64,000 bases of DNA from Macrothele yani (GCA_039090855.1 CM076995.1:119734270-119798269), one strand, 5' to 3'; shown: positions 1 through 10,654, numbered from the stretch's first letter. Notes: generated by a model not told the origin, from the letters alone. Made by a program: numbers and translations.

Positions 1-334
1 TACTCCTCATTTATATTCATTTAATGAGAATATGGTTTGGATATCTACTAATATTAGTAATTTTAAGCAGCATTATAGTGGTTTTTTCTTATATGGCTAG
101 AATAGCCCCTAATGAAAGGTTTGAGTTATGGTGGGTTATGGTGGTATTGGCTGTAGTAGGTGGTCTAACTCTTTTCGTCTTACGTGATTGTTTAGACTTT
201 CCTTGTACATCAACTGGTTTTGTGGGAGGGGTGTTTTTTGTTAATGAATTTAATAATATTAGTAATTTTATAAAGCGTTACAGTGATGTCTGTCTGGGTG
301 AGAGATTGATGGGCAGGTCCTGCCCGGGTGCAAT
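1..334 (+). pseudogene. ND6: NUMT: partial mitochondrial NADH dehydrogenase subunit 6
   Basis: Nuclear copy of the 3' part of mitochondrial nad6, a hydrophobic subunit of complex I. The reading frame from 24 gives hydrophobic segments with the ND6-like motif FSYMARIAPNE, and it ends directly against the cob-like reading frame, matching the ancestral arthropod order nad6-cob on one strand. The sense strand is G/T-rich. The 5' end lies outside the window. I call it nuclear because the adjoining cob copy is frameshifted and the right side joins ordinary nuclear repeats. The ND6 identity is less certain than the cob identity because ND6 evolves quickly. Confidence 0.75.
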
Positions 335-841
335 TTGACGAAAAATATTTGTACGAAAGATATTCTTATTAGTACAGTAAGAGGAATATTAGTAGATCTT
401 CCTTGTCCTGGGAGCCTAAGCTATATATGGGAATTTTGGGTCGTTATTAGGATTATTTTTGGGATTTCAGCTTGGGACTGGCCTGTTTCTTGCTATACAT
501 TTTTCTGGGGATATAAGATTATCTTTTTTAGCAGTTATTCATATTATGCGGGATGTAAACAGTGGGTGGTTGATTCGAGTTGTTCATTCTAATGGTGCTA
601 TAATGTTGTTGTTTTTCTTTTGTATATTCACATGGGGCGGGGTATATACTACGGGTCTTATTGGTTAAAAAATGTTTGGATGAGAAGAGTAACTATTTTT
701 TTTTTGTTGTGTATAGCCACCGCTTTTTTAGGGTATGTCTTACCCTGAGGTCAAATATCTTTTTGAGCTGCAACATTTATTACTAATTTATTGTCAGCGG
801 TACCCTATGTAGGCAAAATAATAGTGGAGTGGATATGGGGA
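335..841 (+). pseudogene. CYTB: NUMT: 5' third of mitochondrial cytochrome b, frameshifted
   Basis: Pseudogene copy of cytochrome b, the haem-bearing core subunit of complex III. It starts at a TTG codon at 335, and the conserved blocks appear in three successive frames: [13 protein letters not shown], then [20 protein letters not shown] and [18 protein letters not shown], then [11 protein letters not shown] and LPWGQISFWAATFITN. Shifts lie near 431 and 640. Both tryptophans in the last block are TGA, read as Trp only by the mitochondrial code. Homology stops after the IIVEWIWG block, around 841-850. Frameshifts plus a junction to nuclear repeats rule out a live mitochondrial gene. Confidence 0.93.
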
Positions 842-895
842 CATAACTAACCCCCGGTTGTCAGCATCAGTGTTTTGTATTCCACTACAGATGAA

Positions 896-1342
896 TACCA
901 GGCAGAGGAAAAGACCTTGAAGAGTAGGTTTGAAGCAGCAACAACAATAAAGGGTACTCAACAATTTCACAGTTACAGTCCTGTGAATAAGACTAGAGTT
1001 TTAGTGAAAAGCTACTCATTTTCAGAGGAATCAAGTGTAGAAATAGTTTCAGCTGCTGACACTGATGATCTGGACATTAACAACATTGTTGGCTTTGTTA
1101 CATGTCAATACTCAAACAAGCGGTGGTTAGATTGTGTGTTAAGAATAGAAGGAGATGAAGTAAAAATAAGTTTTTTGGAACCACATGACACTTATCCATC
1201 TTTCAAATACCCACAATTTACTGACATACTAGTTGTGCATAAAAGTGAGGTTTTAACAAAAGTTGATCCTACAACAGCTACAGGAAGAGTTTATCGACTT
1301 ACAGACTCAGAAACCAAAAAGGCAAACAAGAAATTATTTTAA
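896..1342 (+). CDS. Exon coding for a transposon-associated C-terminal domain
   Basis: An open frame of about 149 codons (DEYQAEEK to ANKKLF, stop at 1340-1342) begins just after a pyrimidine-rich tract ending in CAG at 893-895, which looks like a splice acceptor; the frame could start at the ATG at 875. It reads like a domain I recall from many arthropod and cnidarian transposon-linked proteins: an N-terminal part of the type KGTQQFHSYSPV, then VGFVTCQYSNKRW, a stretch resembling 'HPHGP..SF.WP' (here EPHDTYPSFKYP), and a final TTATGRVYRLTDSE. That comparison is from memory. No upstream exon was found; the NUMT ends about 50 bases before it. The frame has no internal stop, unusual in this window, so it may be recent or still selected. 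No function is assigned. Confidence 0.45.
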   Translation, partial: YQAEEKTLKSRFEAATTIKGTQQFHSYSPVNKTRVLVKSYSFSEESSVEIVSAADTDDLDINNIVGFVTCQYSNKRWLDCVLRIEGDEVKISFLEPHDTYPSFKYPQFTDILVVHKSEVLTKVDPTTATGRVYRLTDSETKKANKKLF

Positions 1343-1389
1343 TTAACACAGCAATCGGACATCACCAAATTGGCAGTAATAACTGTTTC

Positions 1390-1675
1390 ACACATGAATT
1401 AAATCCCATCAGAAAACTTGAAATTTTTTCTATCTAACCTATTCCGTGCAGATATTGCTGTAAACAGAATCATGAGCTTATGTCCTCCAGTCGCAGACTT
1501 GTGCGTTAAGAAAAATTTTAAATTATATGAAAAACATCTTGCAACATAAACACTCTCCAACAAAAAAAAAAAAAAAAAAAATTCAAATCGGACTCTTAGA
1601 AGTAGAGATATCGACAAATATAACATATGCATTTATGGTTTAAAATTCAGGCTTCACGCAGCAATAACACATAAA
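1390..1675 (-). repeat. Remnant of the ~155-bp repeat array, left of the PLE pair
   Basis: On the minus strand this reads as the family seen at 28.9-30.6 kb and 49.6-51 kb: phrases such as 'atatctctacttctaagagt' and 'ccgatttgaa' followed by a 'ggacataagctcatgattc' type segment. A 20-base poly(A) run lies at 1561-1580. It continues at 3247-4095 beyond the Penelope fragments, so those probably inserted into this array. No gene is present. Confidence 0.6.
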
Positions 1676-1790
1676 CATATAAAACGAGCGAAACACAGTC
1701 ACGTACAGTAAAAGGTTCGTTTAGCGGTAGCTTTCGGTCATCCTACGACCTTAATCACCAGCGATCGACTGGATGGGCTGGTTGCCAGAA

Positions 1791-2714
1791 CTACAATTTG
1801 AAGTTGGGGTGCTGAAAATGTTGCCAGATTTTAGAAGAGAGATCCAAATAAATGGAATTTGGTGAGGGGTCTCTGAATTGCAGTTTTTTGGTGAAGAAAA
1901 TTTCAATGCTCTCTTGGAAACGCAGAGATCCCTTGTTGATGAAAGGGGCAACTTTTTTGGTTTCTTTCCAAATGGGAACTGCAGAGGTGTCTTCAAGGGT
2001 TAGTGCAGATAAAGCTGTCATTTGGAAGACCATTGGAAACATCTTTTTTGTGTTCACCAAGTCTTGTTTTGATGCTTCGTATGTGCTTCCAATATACACT
2101 GAGAGACCAGAGGAAGTTGAAATGGGAATAGCATAAACTCCAGGGGTGTCCAAGGGTGAGATAGGATCCCTGTCTTTAAACAGGCATGTTATCGAAGAAG
2201 GGTTTGGTTTCACTGTGAGAGTGTAGCCCATAGTTTTGAAAAGTTTACACATCTTATAAGAGAAGGATCCATGGAAAGGGGTGGAACCAATGAATGGTGG
2301 TTTTTCCATTATTATTGGTGAGAGAGCAGACAGTTTTTTCAAGTGGGAATTTTGGAGGAATTTTTGAATTGTAAAAGGTGGGAATTGACGGGCTTCTGCA
2401 ATTTTCTTTATGGTGTCAATTTCTTCACTGAAGGAAGATTCAGTGTTGCAGATAATCCTGGCACAATTGACATAAGTTTTAAACGCTGCAAATTTGTGAG
2501 CAGTTGGGGAGTGGGATGAAAATGGGATTATGTTTGCTATTGCAGAGGGTTTTCTGTAGACAGTTCTGTTGAGATGATTCCCTTGCCTTGCCAGGTGGAC
2601 ATCCAAAAAGCCAATGCCTTGCTGTGATTCTTCATTGAGGGGGAATTTTATTGATGGGAACTTCAGGGAAATGTTTTCAAGAAGAGATTCAAGGTCAGTT
2701 CTATAGAAAGGTCA
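1791..2714 (-). pseudogene. Penelope-like RT C-terminus plus GIY-YIG endonuclease
   Basis: A 271-residue frame (1791-2606) begins with LDVHLARQGNHLNRTVYRKP, which fits the C-terminal part of a Penelope-type reverse transcriptase (the 'FLD...TVYRKPT' block). It ends with the endonuclease signature GVYAIPISTSSGLSVYIGST. Such enzymes nick the target and prime cDNA synthesis. The residues after YIGST have decayed compared with the plus-strand copy: the R...H pair of the family (R-S-I-K-T-R-L-G-E-H in the sister copy) is gone. The fingers and palm catalytic region (YADD type) is absent, so this is a 5'-truncated dead copy. Coding similarity continues toward 2714 in another frame. Confidence 0.8.
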
Positions 2715-2819
2715 GTTTGACATAAATGGAATAAAAAGGTAAAAGTTTCAATCGGATGTTTAGAAGCAAAGAATTTTTTCAATCGGATGTTTAGAAGAAG
2801 AATTTTTCAATCGATGTCT

Positions 2820-3199
2820 CAGTGTATATTGGAAGCACATACCGAAGCATCAAAACAAGACTTGGTGAACACAAAAAAGATGTTTCCAATGGTCTTCCAA
2901 AGATAGCTTTATCTGCACTAACCCTTGAAGACACCACTGCAGTTACCATTTGTAAAGAAACCAAAAAAGTTGCCCCTTTCAACAAGACATCTCTGCGTTT
3001 CCAAGAGAGCATTGAAATTTTCTTCACCAAAAACTGCAATTCAGAGACCCCCCCTTACCAAATCCCATTTATTTGGATCTCTCTTCTAAAATCTGGCAAC
3101 ATTTTCAACACCCCAACTTCAAATTGTAGTTCTGGCAACCAGCCCATCCAGTCGATCGCGGGTGATCAAGGTTGTAGGATGACCGAAAGCTACCGCTAA
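2820..3199 (+). pseudogene. Penelope-like GIY-YIG endonuclease fragment
   Basis: The frame from 2822 gives YIGSTYRSIKTRLGEHKK, with the conserved YIG, the catalytic-type arginine and the histidine intact, followed by SALTLEDTTAV and the FQESIEIFF block whose glutamate fits the family's metal-binding residue. The GIY half is missing because the copy starts at about 2820. A few indels separate it from the minus-strand copy at 1791-2110; otherwise the two match nearly residue for residue. It keeps the shared 3' flank to 3246. Non-functional on its own. Confidence 0.78.
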
Positions 3200-3246
3200 A
3201 CAAACCTTTTACCGTACGTGACTGTGTGTTTCGCTCGTTTTATGTT

Positions 3247-4095
3247 TATGCCCCTTGGCGGGAAAAACGTGCATTATTTTGAGAAGAAAGTATTCACAAA
3301 TTTTTTTCCATGTGAGCGGTATTGGTCCAGAAAATAATTTTTTCAGTCGAGATTTTAGAAGCTCAGATTTTGCTGCAAATACATCAGAAGCAGAAATTAA
3401 CACTTATGCCCCTTGGTGGTCAAAAATTAGAACTTATAGACAAAAGATTTCCCATCTGGAGCTATATCCGATGAAAGAATTTTTTTTTTTTTTTTTTATT
3501 GGAGGTTTAACGACCACCGTGAGCAACTCAATGGGCTATAAGCAGTCGCCCGTCCCTAATTTAGGGTCACTGGTTCCAGGGAAGGGAGAGAGCCAGTGCC
3601 GTAAGACAAACACAACATCCATGCCTCACCGGGATTCGAACCCGGACCCCTTTCGGACGAAAGAATTTTTCAAATCGGAGTTTTAAAAGTAGATATATCG
3701 GGGAAAACGCAATTTACTTTTACGCCCTCTAGCAGAAAATCTATGCGTAACATGAAAAAGTGTTACTACCTAAAATACTCTTCCACATAAATGGAATAAA
3801 AAGGTAAAATAATTTTTTCAATCGGATGTTTAGAAGCAAATATATGGAATAAAATGTATTTTGAATTCAATATCATCTGAATTTACACTCTCTATCGGCA
3901 AATTTGTACATCGTAAAAAAAAAAAAAAAAAGAACGCAATGAAGTATCATTCACACATTTCAAGCTTTCCAATGCAAAAAGAATTTTTCAAATCAGAGAA
4001 ATAGTTGCAGAGATATGGTGTCCACAGACGGACAGACAAACCGATAACATAAGCACTCTTTTTTTTTACAAAAGACGTGCTAAAAAAGCTTCACA
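3247..4095 (-). repeat. ~155-bp repeat array with leader, copy 1
   Basis: On the minus strand the array starts near 4095 with 'gcacgtcttttgt', then 'ggtttgtctgtccgtctgtg' and 'ccatatctctgcaac', and runs leftward through diverged units. The same leader opens the arrays at 28.86 kb and 44.59/49.6 kb. Units are AT-rich and do not encode protein. A SINE (3480-3661) interrupts it, and the PLE pair separates it from the remnant at 1390-1675. Confidence 0.7.
3480..3661 (-). mobile_element. tRNA-headed SINE, 5'-truncated
   Basis: Minus-strand copy of the window's main SINE. It has a poly(T) (tail) at 3480-3497, the body with 'ggtttaacgaccaccgtgag' and 'ccctaatttagggtcactgg', and the B box (complement of 'gggttcgaatccc') at 3634-3650. 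It stops in 'cggacgaa', so the A-box half of the tRNA-like head is missing. No convincing target duplication was seen. Confidence 0.85.
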
Positions 4096-4099
4096 AGTT

Positions 4100-5475
4100 T
4101 TTTTGGTCCTCTGTTTTTACTGTCTTTCTTTAGCGGCAGAGGTTAGTTTGTTTGCCCCATTATAATGCCCGATATAGTTTTGTGAATTGTCAGTTATATC
4201 CTCAGCTGTGTAATCAGAAGTAGGGAGGGGGAGCACAGCTACGGATGACAACTGGCCCTTATGATTTAGTGCTCAATATTAAATTATGGGTACACTGTGT
4301 AGTTCAATTATAATTTTTTTTAATGCATTCATTTCCTTACAGCAGATAAGAGTAGCTGGTCTGATTGCTAAAATTTGACCAAAAAAAAGTCAATTCTGTT
4401 ATTATTCTGTACTTCCTTTGTATAAAATAATCTGCATTTTTGTGCACGAAACAATGTTATTGCAGTGTTGAAATTATTATTTTTCCATAAAAATACTTTG
4501 CAATGTTACATTTATGCAGAGCCAGTTTCCTTCAACTGTGAGTGCGCACATACTTAAATAAGCAAAGCAGTTTGTACATGGAACTGGGCAATGCTCTGGC
4601 ATTCAGAATAACGTAGTTTGGATAAGCACGCTAGTCATGTTAAGACAAACTGAAGTAAAACAGATTTTCAACCTGACTTGTGTGTCTTGATCAACTGTAC
4701 ACATCTGGAAATATTTACAGGTGTTATAAGGAACCAAGCTGAGTAAAACTCTTCTGTGTTTCTTCAATTTCTCTTAATGTTACTAGCATGTTTATCAGGG
4801 CCAGAAAATTTTCAAATTTGCAACGTGCCCAACAAAGAATGTTGTCAAAAATAACACATGCCCGAACACACACACATACATACACAAATCATAAAACTGT
4901 AGTTAAAGTTACAAGATCTAGATTTGGATATTGCACATGATTATTTCATGGCTTGAATTGTAAAACCAAAGTCAAAGTCAAGTTTGCCACAAGTCACTGA
5001 TGAGAGCGCATCCTGGCCTGTGCTCTCCCATGGGCTTTCTGCCGATGTCACACAGTATCATCGACAAAATAGCCAACCAGCAGCAGAAGTTGTACGTACA
5101 CTACATTGTAACTTCTGCATTTCATGAAAGCAATTAGCACTCTGAGAAATTTCTGGCAAAAATTAACGACTTTTTTAAGCATCTTGAAAAAAATTAAGTA
5201 CTTTTTAAGGATCTACAAAGACCATGAAAACCCTGTATTAAAAAAAATGTATCTGCATACACAACCACTGAAACAGAAAACTTGCTGTGAACCAGCGAAC
5301 CACAGTAACAATAGAATAAGGTAATTTAAAGGAAAATTAATAAAACAAATAATTTAATTAGAACATTACAGATTCCAATGAAGACGAAATAAAGTACATT
5401 ACACTTGAATGTGCAGTAATGTGTGTGAAATGGCTATTCATATTTTACCTCCTACCACAAATGAGGTAGTATTAT
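4100..5475. other. Intergenic AT-rich sequence, nothing recognised
   Basis: There is a short CA-rich tract near 4868 and no open frame with recognisable similarity on either strand. No tandem or inverted structure was noticed. Confidence 0.5.
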
Positions 5476-5486
5476 TCATGCAGTCA

Positions 5487-5693
5487 GCCGCCCCGGTGGC
5501 GCAGTGGTCTAAGGCGCTGGCCTCTGATCATTCGTCCGTAAGGGGTCCGGGTTCGAATCCCGGTGAGGCATGGATGTTGTGTTTGTCTTACGGCACTGGC
5601 TCTCTCCCTTCCCTGGAACCAGTGACCCTAAATTAGGGACGGGCGACTGCTTATAGCCCATTGAGTTGCTCACGGTGGTCGTTAAACCTCCAA
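5487..5693 (+). mobile_element. Full-length tRNA-headed SINE with target duplication
   Basis: The copy begins GCCGCCCCGGTGGCGCAGTG (A box within) and has a B box 'GGGTTCGAATCCC' at 5550-5562. The body contains 'cttacggcactggctctctc' and 'ccctaaattagggacgggcg' and ends 'ggtcgttaaacctccaa'. The 11-base direct repeat TCATGCAGTCA flanks it at 5476-5486 and 5694-5704. It has no long poly(A) tail. It is the best reference copy of the family here (other copies at 3.5, 27.6, 36.0, 39.6, 55.0 and 59.8 kb). Confidence 0.93.
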
Positions 5694-6406
5694 TCATGCA
5701 GTCAACTTCCATCATACACTTACGAACAATGAAATTTGCGCACCTACAAGAAAACATGCTACAACTGCGAAACTTTGCAAATGACTAGAGTGCATGCTGG
5801 TATGCAAATGATCTATGTTTGGTGTGAGTGTGCATGACCGCACACCCTGTGGTGGCGCTGCAAGCACGAACCGGCAGCCTTATTTAACCGGCATGTAGTC
5901 GACGCCCCATGAAAGCGAAAAGCACCTGCCGATGCAAGCAAGAGTACAGAGTGGCAAGAATGATGTGTAGAAACCAGAGACATCGATGTACGCAACTTAT
6001 GGACTTTGAGAGAGGCCGGATCATTGGGCTGAAAACCACCACGTGGATCATTCCGACTATACCATCCTACTGTGTTAGGAGCATACGTGACGGCACTGAC
6101 AACACAGCGGAACAGCTCCGGACGGACCAGCAGTACCACCGGTAGAGAGGATTGACGGATCGTGTGCCAGGCACAAACGGGGATCCGGTCCAGTGTTGCC
6201 AGGTCGTGCCATTTTATAGCAAAAATGCTATTTTTATTTTTGCTCTAGCGCTATAATATTTTTTTAAATGCTATTTTCTAGGAAAATTTTGCTAATTTTT
6301 GGCTAAAAATTTGGTATTTTTCTTTAGATCCACCTTGTATGCCAACAGTGTTTTGGCACTTTGTTGGCAACTTGGATACACGAAGTTCAAATGCAGAGCT
6401 TGTTGT

Positions 6407-6845
6407 TTAAGGTGGTTCCACCTAAAATCTCTGCCTTATGTTTCCAATGGTAAAACTTCTTTACATATTTTCTTCGCAATTAATGTCTTCTCAAGGATGA
6501 AAATTTGCACATCGATAAAACTAACTTTAAGTAATACTTGCTAAAACATAAACATAATTATAATAAAAATCAATCATTTTTGTTTGAGTAATGTTCAGAC
6601 CTATTAATAGATGGCACGACCTGTACACTGATGACATCAGTAGACAAACAAATGTTGGATTGCTTAATAATAATTATGGTTATGTTTTAGCAAAATATTA
6701 AGTATCCTATGCTATAACTTAAAGATAGTTTTATCAAAGTGCAAATTTTCATCCTTGGGAATACATTAATTGTGAAGAAAATATGTTAAAGATGTTTTAC
6801 CATTGAAAACACAAGGCAGAGATTTTAGGTAGAACCACCTTAACC
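6407..6845. repeat. Inverted repeat inside the hAT element
   Basis: The segment 6407-6573 (from 'aaggtggttccacctaaaat' to the AT-rich end) pairs with 6655-6845 in inverted orientation ('ttttaggtagaaccacctt' near the right end). Spacer is about 80 bases. The arms are diverged, with small gaps. Confidence 0.75.
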
Positions 6846-7142
6846 GTAACATGATGAAATTTAGTTCCTAGAACCATCTTGAGTAATTCAGTGTATTTTT
6901 TTTTTTACCCCAAAGGATTTTTGATATTGCCAGATTTCTTTCTACTAATGTACCTACATCCCCTTCATCCATCCTACAAAGTTGGTTGGTTTCTTTCCGT
7001 TCGCTACCTGTACTGTTGAGCTCTTCAAATGATCACTGGGTGCAATTACCACAACAAGATTGTAAATAATTTCGATTATTTGAAACTTACATCAAACTGT
7101 TGCCCAGAAATTCCTCTTAATTTTAAAGACTAAAATGCTCAA

Positions 7143-7433
7143 ATGTCAAAACAGGAAGCAGAATACAGGAAATTACTGTTTTCAGATTGGATTAAGTACT
7201 TTAAGGGAAGCATATCGACATATCCAATTGAATTTGGGAGGGGTGAGTGTTACTCAGCACCAAGATTGTATAATAGGCAACCCATTTGCAATTCTTTCTC
7301 TGTTTTAGCTGCACATTCTGTACCCATCAGCAATGCAGTTGTTGAAAGAATATTTTCTAAAATGAATTTACTGAAAAATGTAACTCTAAATTGCACGAAA
7401 GTTGAAATGCTCCAAATCAGGTGCTTTTGTTGA
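7143..7433 (+). pseudogene. hAT transposase C-terminal dimerisation fragment
   Basis: The 96-residue frame contains SVLAAHSVPISNAVVERIFS followed by KMNLLKN, the hallmark hATC dimerisation block (compare 'PVSNA.VER.FS..N..K'). The RNase-H-like catalytic part is absent. The frame then runs into a 29-bp minisatellite. Confidence 0.8.
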
Positions 7434-7546
7434 AATGATCCAAATCAGGTGCCATTTGTTGAAATGCTCCGAATCAGGTGCCATTTGTTGAAATGCTCCG
7501 AATCAGGTGCCATTTGTTGAAATGCTCCAAATCAGATGCCATTTGA
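7404..7546 (+). repeat. 29-bp minisatellite, about five copies
   Basis: Tandem units 'gaaatgctccgaatcaggtg' + 'ccatttgtt' are repeated about five times with few changes; the first unit is 28 bp. It lies in the 3' part of the hAT element. Confidence 0.9.
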
Positions 7547-8440
7547 ATATTGAAGCACGATGTTCACGATGTTGCAAAAATTTTCCGGTTACTAGCAAAA
7601 TGCTGAATTTTTTTTTAAATTCAATATAGGATAAATGCATGCTTGTATTACAAGGACAGTGATGATGATGATGATGATGATGGTATTGACATTATTGAAC
7701 AGTTTAATATTACAACAAATGAATAATCAAAATCAATCTTAGTTTCACAGACATGATTTGCTTTTTTACTCTTATTCTGTGTTTTGTGCCATTGCACCCT
7801 TAAATTATGTGCGCACATATGATTAATTTTTATAGGAAAATGCGGTGGTACTCTGATGAGGTATGAGATTTGTACAATTGAATGAATGGTATACACATTT
7901 TTGTACAAGTGCAGTATTAAAGTATGAGAAATGAATAGTCTCTTGAAGACTTTTTTTTTATTGAAATGCTATTTTTAAGCTTTTATGGGAACTCTGTCAC
8001 GTTTTTGCTATTTTTTATGGCAAATCTTGCTATTTTTCTAACATCTGACCTGGCAACACTGATCCGGTCCACTATGCAGGCAGTTGTAGCAGCTCTTATG
8101 TGCCCACGAACCATTTCCCGACGCCTTGCGGAAGCGAATCTGCGATCCGGGCGCCCCTTTCGTGTGCTGTCATTAACACTGGGACATTGCTGGCTCTGTG
8201 TGCAGTGGTGCCAGGCCAGAGCAACGTGGAACGCCACAGATTGGAGACGAGTGCCGCTTCGGTTTGGGGACAAATGATTGTGTCTGCGTGTGGAGGTCCC
8301 CGGGTCAACAGCACAATCCCAATCTCGCTATCAAGCGCCATCCCTCCCCCATTGCAGGCATTATGGTATGGGGAGCCATTGCCCCCAGGAGCAGAATTAC
8401 GTTCAGTGTTCTGCAACATGACTTCCAAAGATCGTAAATG

Positions 8441-10640
8441 TTCTGCGGGCAAATTGTGAAACACTTTGAACAAATTTCATAAAAAAAATATTAAGTGAAT
8501 AAATCACAGTAAAACAACAAACATTAAAAAGTTACCATCAGTTGAAACCCCTTGTTAAATATAACAATACATAAACCTGTTACTTAAATAAAATAAATTT
8601 ATTTAGAACCAGGGTATGCATTTAGAATTGGATATTCTGTTAATAACTTTTGAAGTTAAATAGTGTGTCATTGTTGCACATGAATTATTTACAAAGTGTT
8701 TGTGGTAATTTGGTCCATACATTGAAACTAGGGCAACTTTCAGTATTTTTCGGACTGACTTATGCCCAAACTGTGCTCTGTTTGACATTATAAACAGTCA
8801 TTTATCATTTGTTCCAACTATAACATCATCTCTGTCATTAGTATTGGGTCTTTTACTTATATAATATGTCAACTGCTGAAACCCAGGATTCACAAATTGC
8901 CTTTGAGGCAGGCAGAGAAAGAATAAAAGCAGGTTACTTAATAAATTTTGGAATCTCTGCTTTCATTTCATTTAGAGCTTGTTTTAAGAGAGCTTTAATC
9001 TGGAAAAAATGTTCCACTTGTCCTACTTTCTTGCATATTTCTACTATAGATCCAAGTGACAAAAACAATGTACTCAAAGAATAAATCTTTTTTTTTTTCC
9101 TTCACAGTCATGAACACATAGAAAATTATTTACAAATTCAATGAAATTAGAAAGATCTTCCAATTCTTTCTTCTGCTCAAAACTGACATGAGTTCTTAGA
9201 AATGTTAATTATTCAAAATTCAATAAAATACCTGCTCTTCTTATAATTATGTCAACAACTGCCTTATTTTCAAAATATACACTTTATTATTCAAAAGATC
9301 AGCTATGTATCCTGTTATCTATTGAATATCACAACATAAGGGAGCTATGTCAGAGTTATTCTGAGTGGAGTGCAGTTTTTTCGAACTCTTTGCTCAGTCA
9401 GATTTCCATTTTTGGAAGAAATTTTTCTTCTATTTTGAAGCTGAAACACAATCATTTATTGAACAAAATCATATTTTACATTAATTCTGAACAGGGGGAA
9501 TCGTGAAGAAAAAAATTACGATAACGGGAGAAATAGTCACTCCGTCTAGCTTCCGTTTTCGGAAGACGGAATTCCGTTTACAGCCAGCCAATACACTCCC
9601 TCCCCCTTTCCAATTATCTTCGCTCTCGAGGATGATGCAAATGATGACAACAAAGGCAAAATTTCCTGAATCAGCGAGAGAAACTCATGCCTAAAGATTA
9701 CAGGGAAATTTCGCGTCGAATTTGTACGTTTTCGGAAAATTGTAGCCTACAGTTTCAAACTGAAATACAAACATTTATGCAATAAACTGATATTTAGCGA
9801 CAATACTGGACAGAGGCAACTTCGCAAGAAGAAATAACGATTACGGGAAATTCTTTTTAAGTTTTGAAGAACGGAATACTGCTCCCAGACGGGACCCCCC
9901 CCACACACACACACACACACAAACACACATTAATCTCCTCTCCCCAAATTCTCTTTAGTTCTGTATCTATCCCAAATAATCATTCCTGATATGAATGATG
10001 TATTTGACTGCATTTTCGTAACACGGGGAAGGATTCATTTTTAATGCACGTAATTTTATGAAGGACGCATTTTTAAAGCTCGAATTTTGTTAGTGGTCAT
10101 TTTTTTTTTCCCTTAAAAATTTCAAAGGCAGGAGACCCCTTCCTAGCAACTTTACTTCGGCGGGAATCCTGCGTGTTCTGCTGTTGTTGACTTGAGGTAA
10201 TTTTTTCCAAGATGGACACCTTCACACCTAACAAACACTCTCCCCAGTAATATGTGGTTTAACAGGGCTTGGCTCCTCCCACTTTCAAAACATACTAGCG
10301 GGGAGGGGGAAAAGGGTCTTTCAAAAAGCTCAGGAAGAAACAATCAGCTACCATCCCAAATGGTAGGGATGGGTGGATGGATGTGTGGGGGAGGGGGATT
10401 GTTTGGCACTCCAGGCAGAAGGTGGAGACAAGAGGAGTTACCGGCAGACTGCTCGTAAATTTAAGAAAAAAAAATGTTTTGCAAGGGATTGAAATTTAAG
10501 ATTTAACAAAATATGTTCTACAAATAAAAATATCCTACATGCAAACTGAAAAAAAAAAAAAATTCCGCACGGCATTGAAAGATTAAAAAGAAAATGTTCT
10601 GCAGGGGGGGGGGGGGACTTTGTTCTGTGACACACATCGC
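8441..10640. other. Unassigned 2.2 kb between two Tc1 fragments
   Basis: No recognisable protein. Two diverged direct copies (about 9440-9545 and 9760-9860) share 'acgataacggga' / 'acgattacggga' cores preceded by 'aaacacaatcatttat' type sequence. A CA microsatellite lies at 9902-9930, and A- and G-runs at 10548-10562 and 10604-10617. The G-run directly precedes the next Tc1 fragment. Confidence 0.4.
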
Positions 10641-10654
10641 AGTTTTAAGTACTT

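Larger units (their letters stand above)
1681..3246. mobile_element. Two Penelope-like fragments, head to head
   Basis: The outer 400-430 bases on each side (1681-2110 and 2820-3246) are inverted copies of each other, including the ends 'cgagcgaaacacagtcacgt' on the left and its complement near 3213-3240. Each arm carries the PLE GIY-YIG endonuclease region and the element's 3' flank. The left arm, on the minus strand, extends further into the reverse transcriptase. Between the arms, 2717-2819 resembles the surrounding ~155-bp array, including a 'gacataaatggaataaaaag' block that recurs at 3785. This suggests two 5'-truncated copies facing each other across a little target DNA, an arrangement common for Penelope elements. 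Confidence 0.75.
6191..8061 (+). mobile_element. hAT-family element, 1.87 kb, 8-bp target duplication
   Basis: Terminal inverted repeats CAGTGTTGCCAGGTC (6191-6205) and the exact complement at 8047-8061 are flanked by perfect 8-bp repeats ATCCGGTC at 6183-6190 and 8062-8069, the signature of hAT transposition. It sits inside the Tc1 pseudogene, so it is younger. Only a C-terminal scrap of transposase remains, so it was probably moved in trans or is an internally deleted derivative. Confidence 0.92.
5813..8440 (+). pseudogene. Tc1-like transposase, N-terminal half, split by a hAT insertion
   Basis: Tc1-family DDE transposases cut and paste DNA at TA sites. The first block (about 5980-6190) contains LMDFERGRIIG, the start of the paired-type helix-turn-helix. 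After the inserted hAT (6191-8061) the gene resumes at 8062 with PRTISRRLAEANLRSGRPFR, then W..VWRSPGQQHNPNLAI and IMVWGAIAPRSR, ending around 8430. Several frame changes and a missing or unrecognised first catalytic block ('FSDESRF') show it is dead. The second catalytic Asp and the Glu are not present. It is closest to the copies at 10.66 and 36.7 kb. Confidence 0.75.

Noticed and set aside
1..841. Genuine mitochondrial contig end
   Set aside because: cob needs two frameshifts, and the sequence joins nuclear repeats and a standard-code exon.
3150..3215. Hammerhead motif in the 1.7-3.2 kb PLE pair
   Set aside because: 'gatgaccgaaag' resembles part of the core but there is no stem II.
5487..5575. 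tRNA gene suggested by strong A and B boxes
   Set aside because: The tRNA-like head is followed by the SINE body, recurs at least seven times in the window and has target duplications.
7404..7546. CRISPR-like direct repeats
   Set aside because: Units are contiguous 29-mers without spacers, inside a eukaryotic hAT element.
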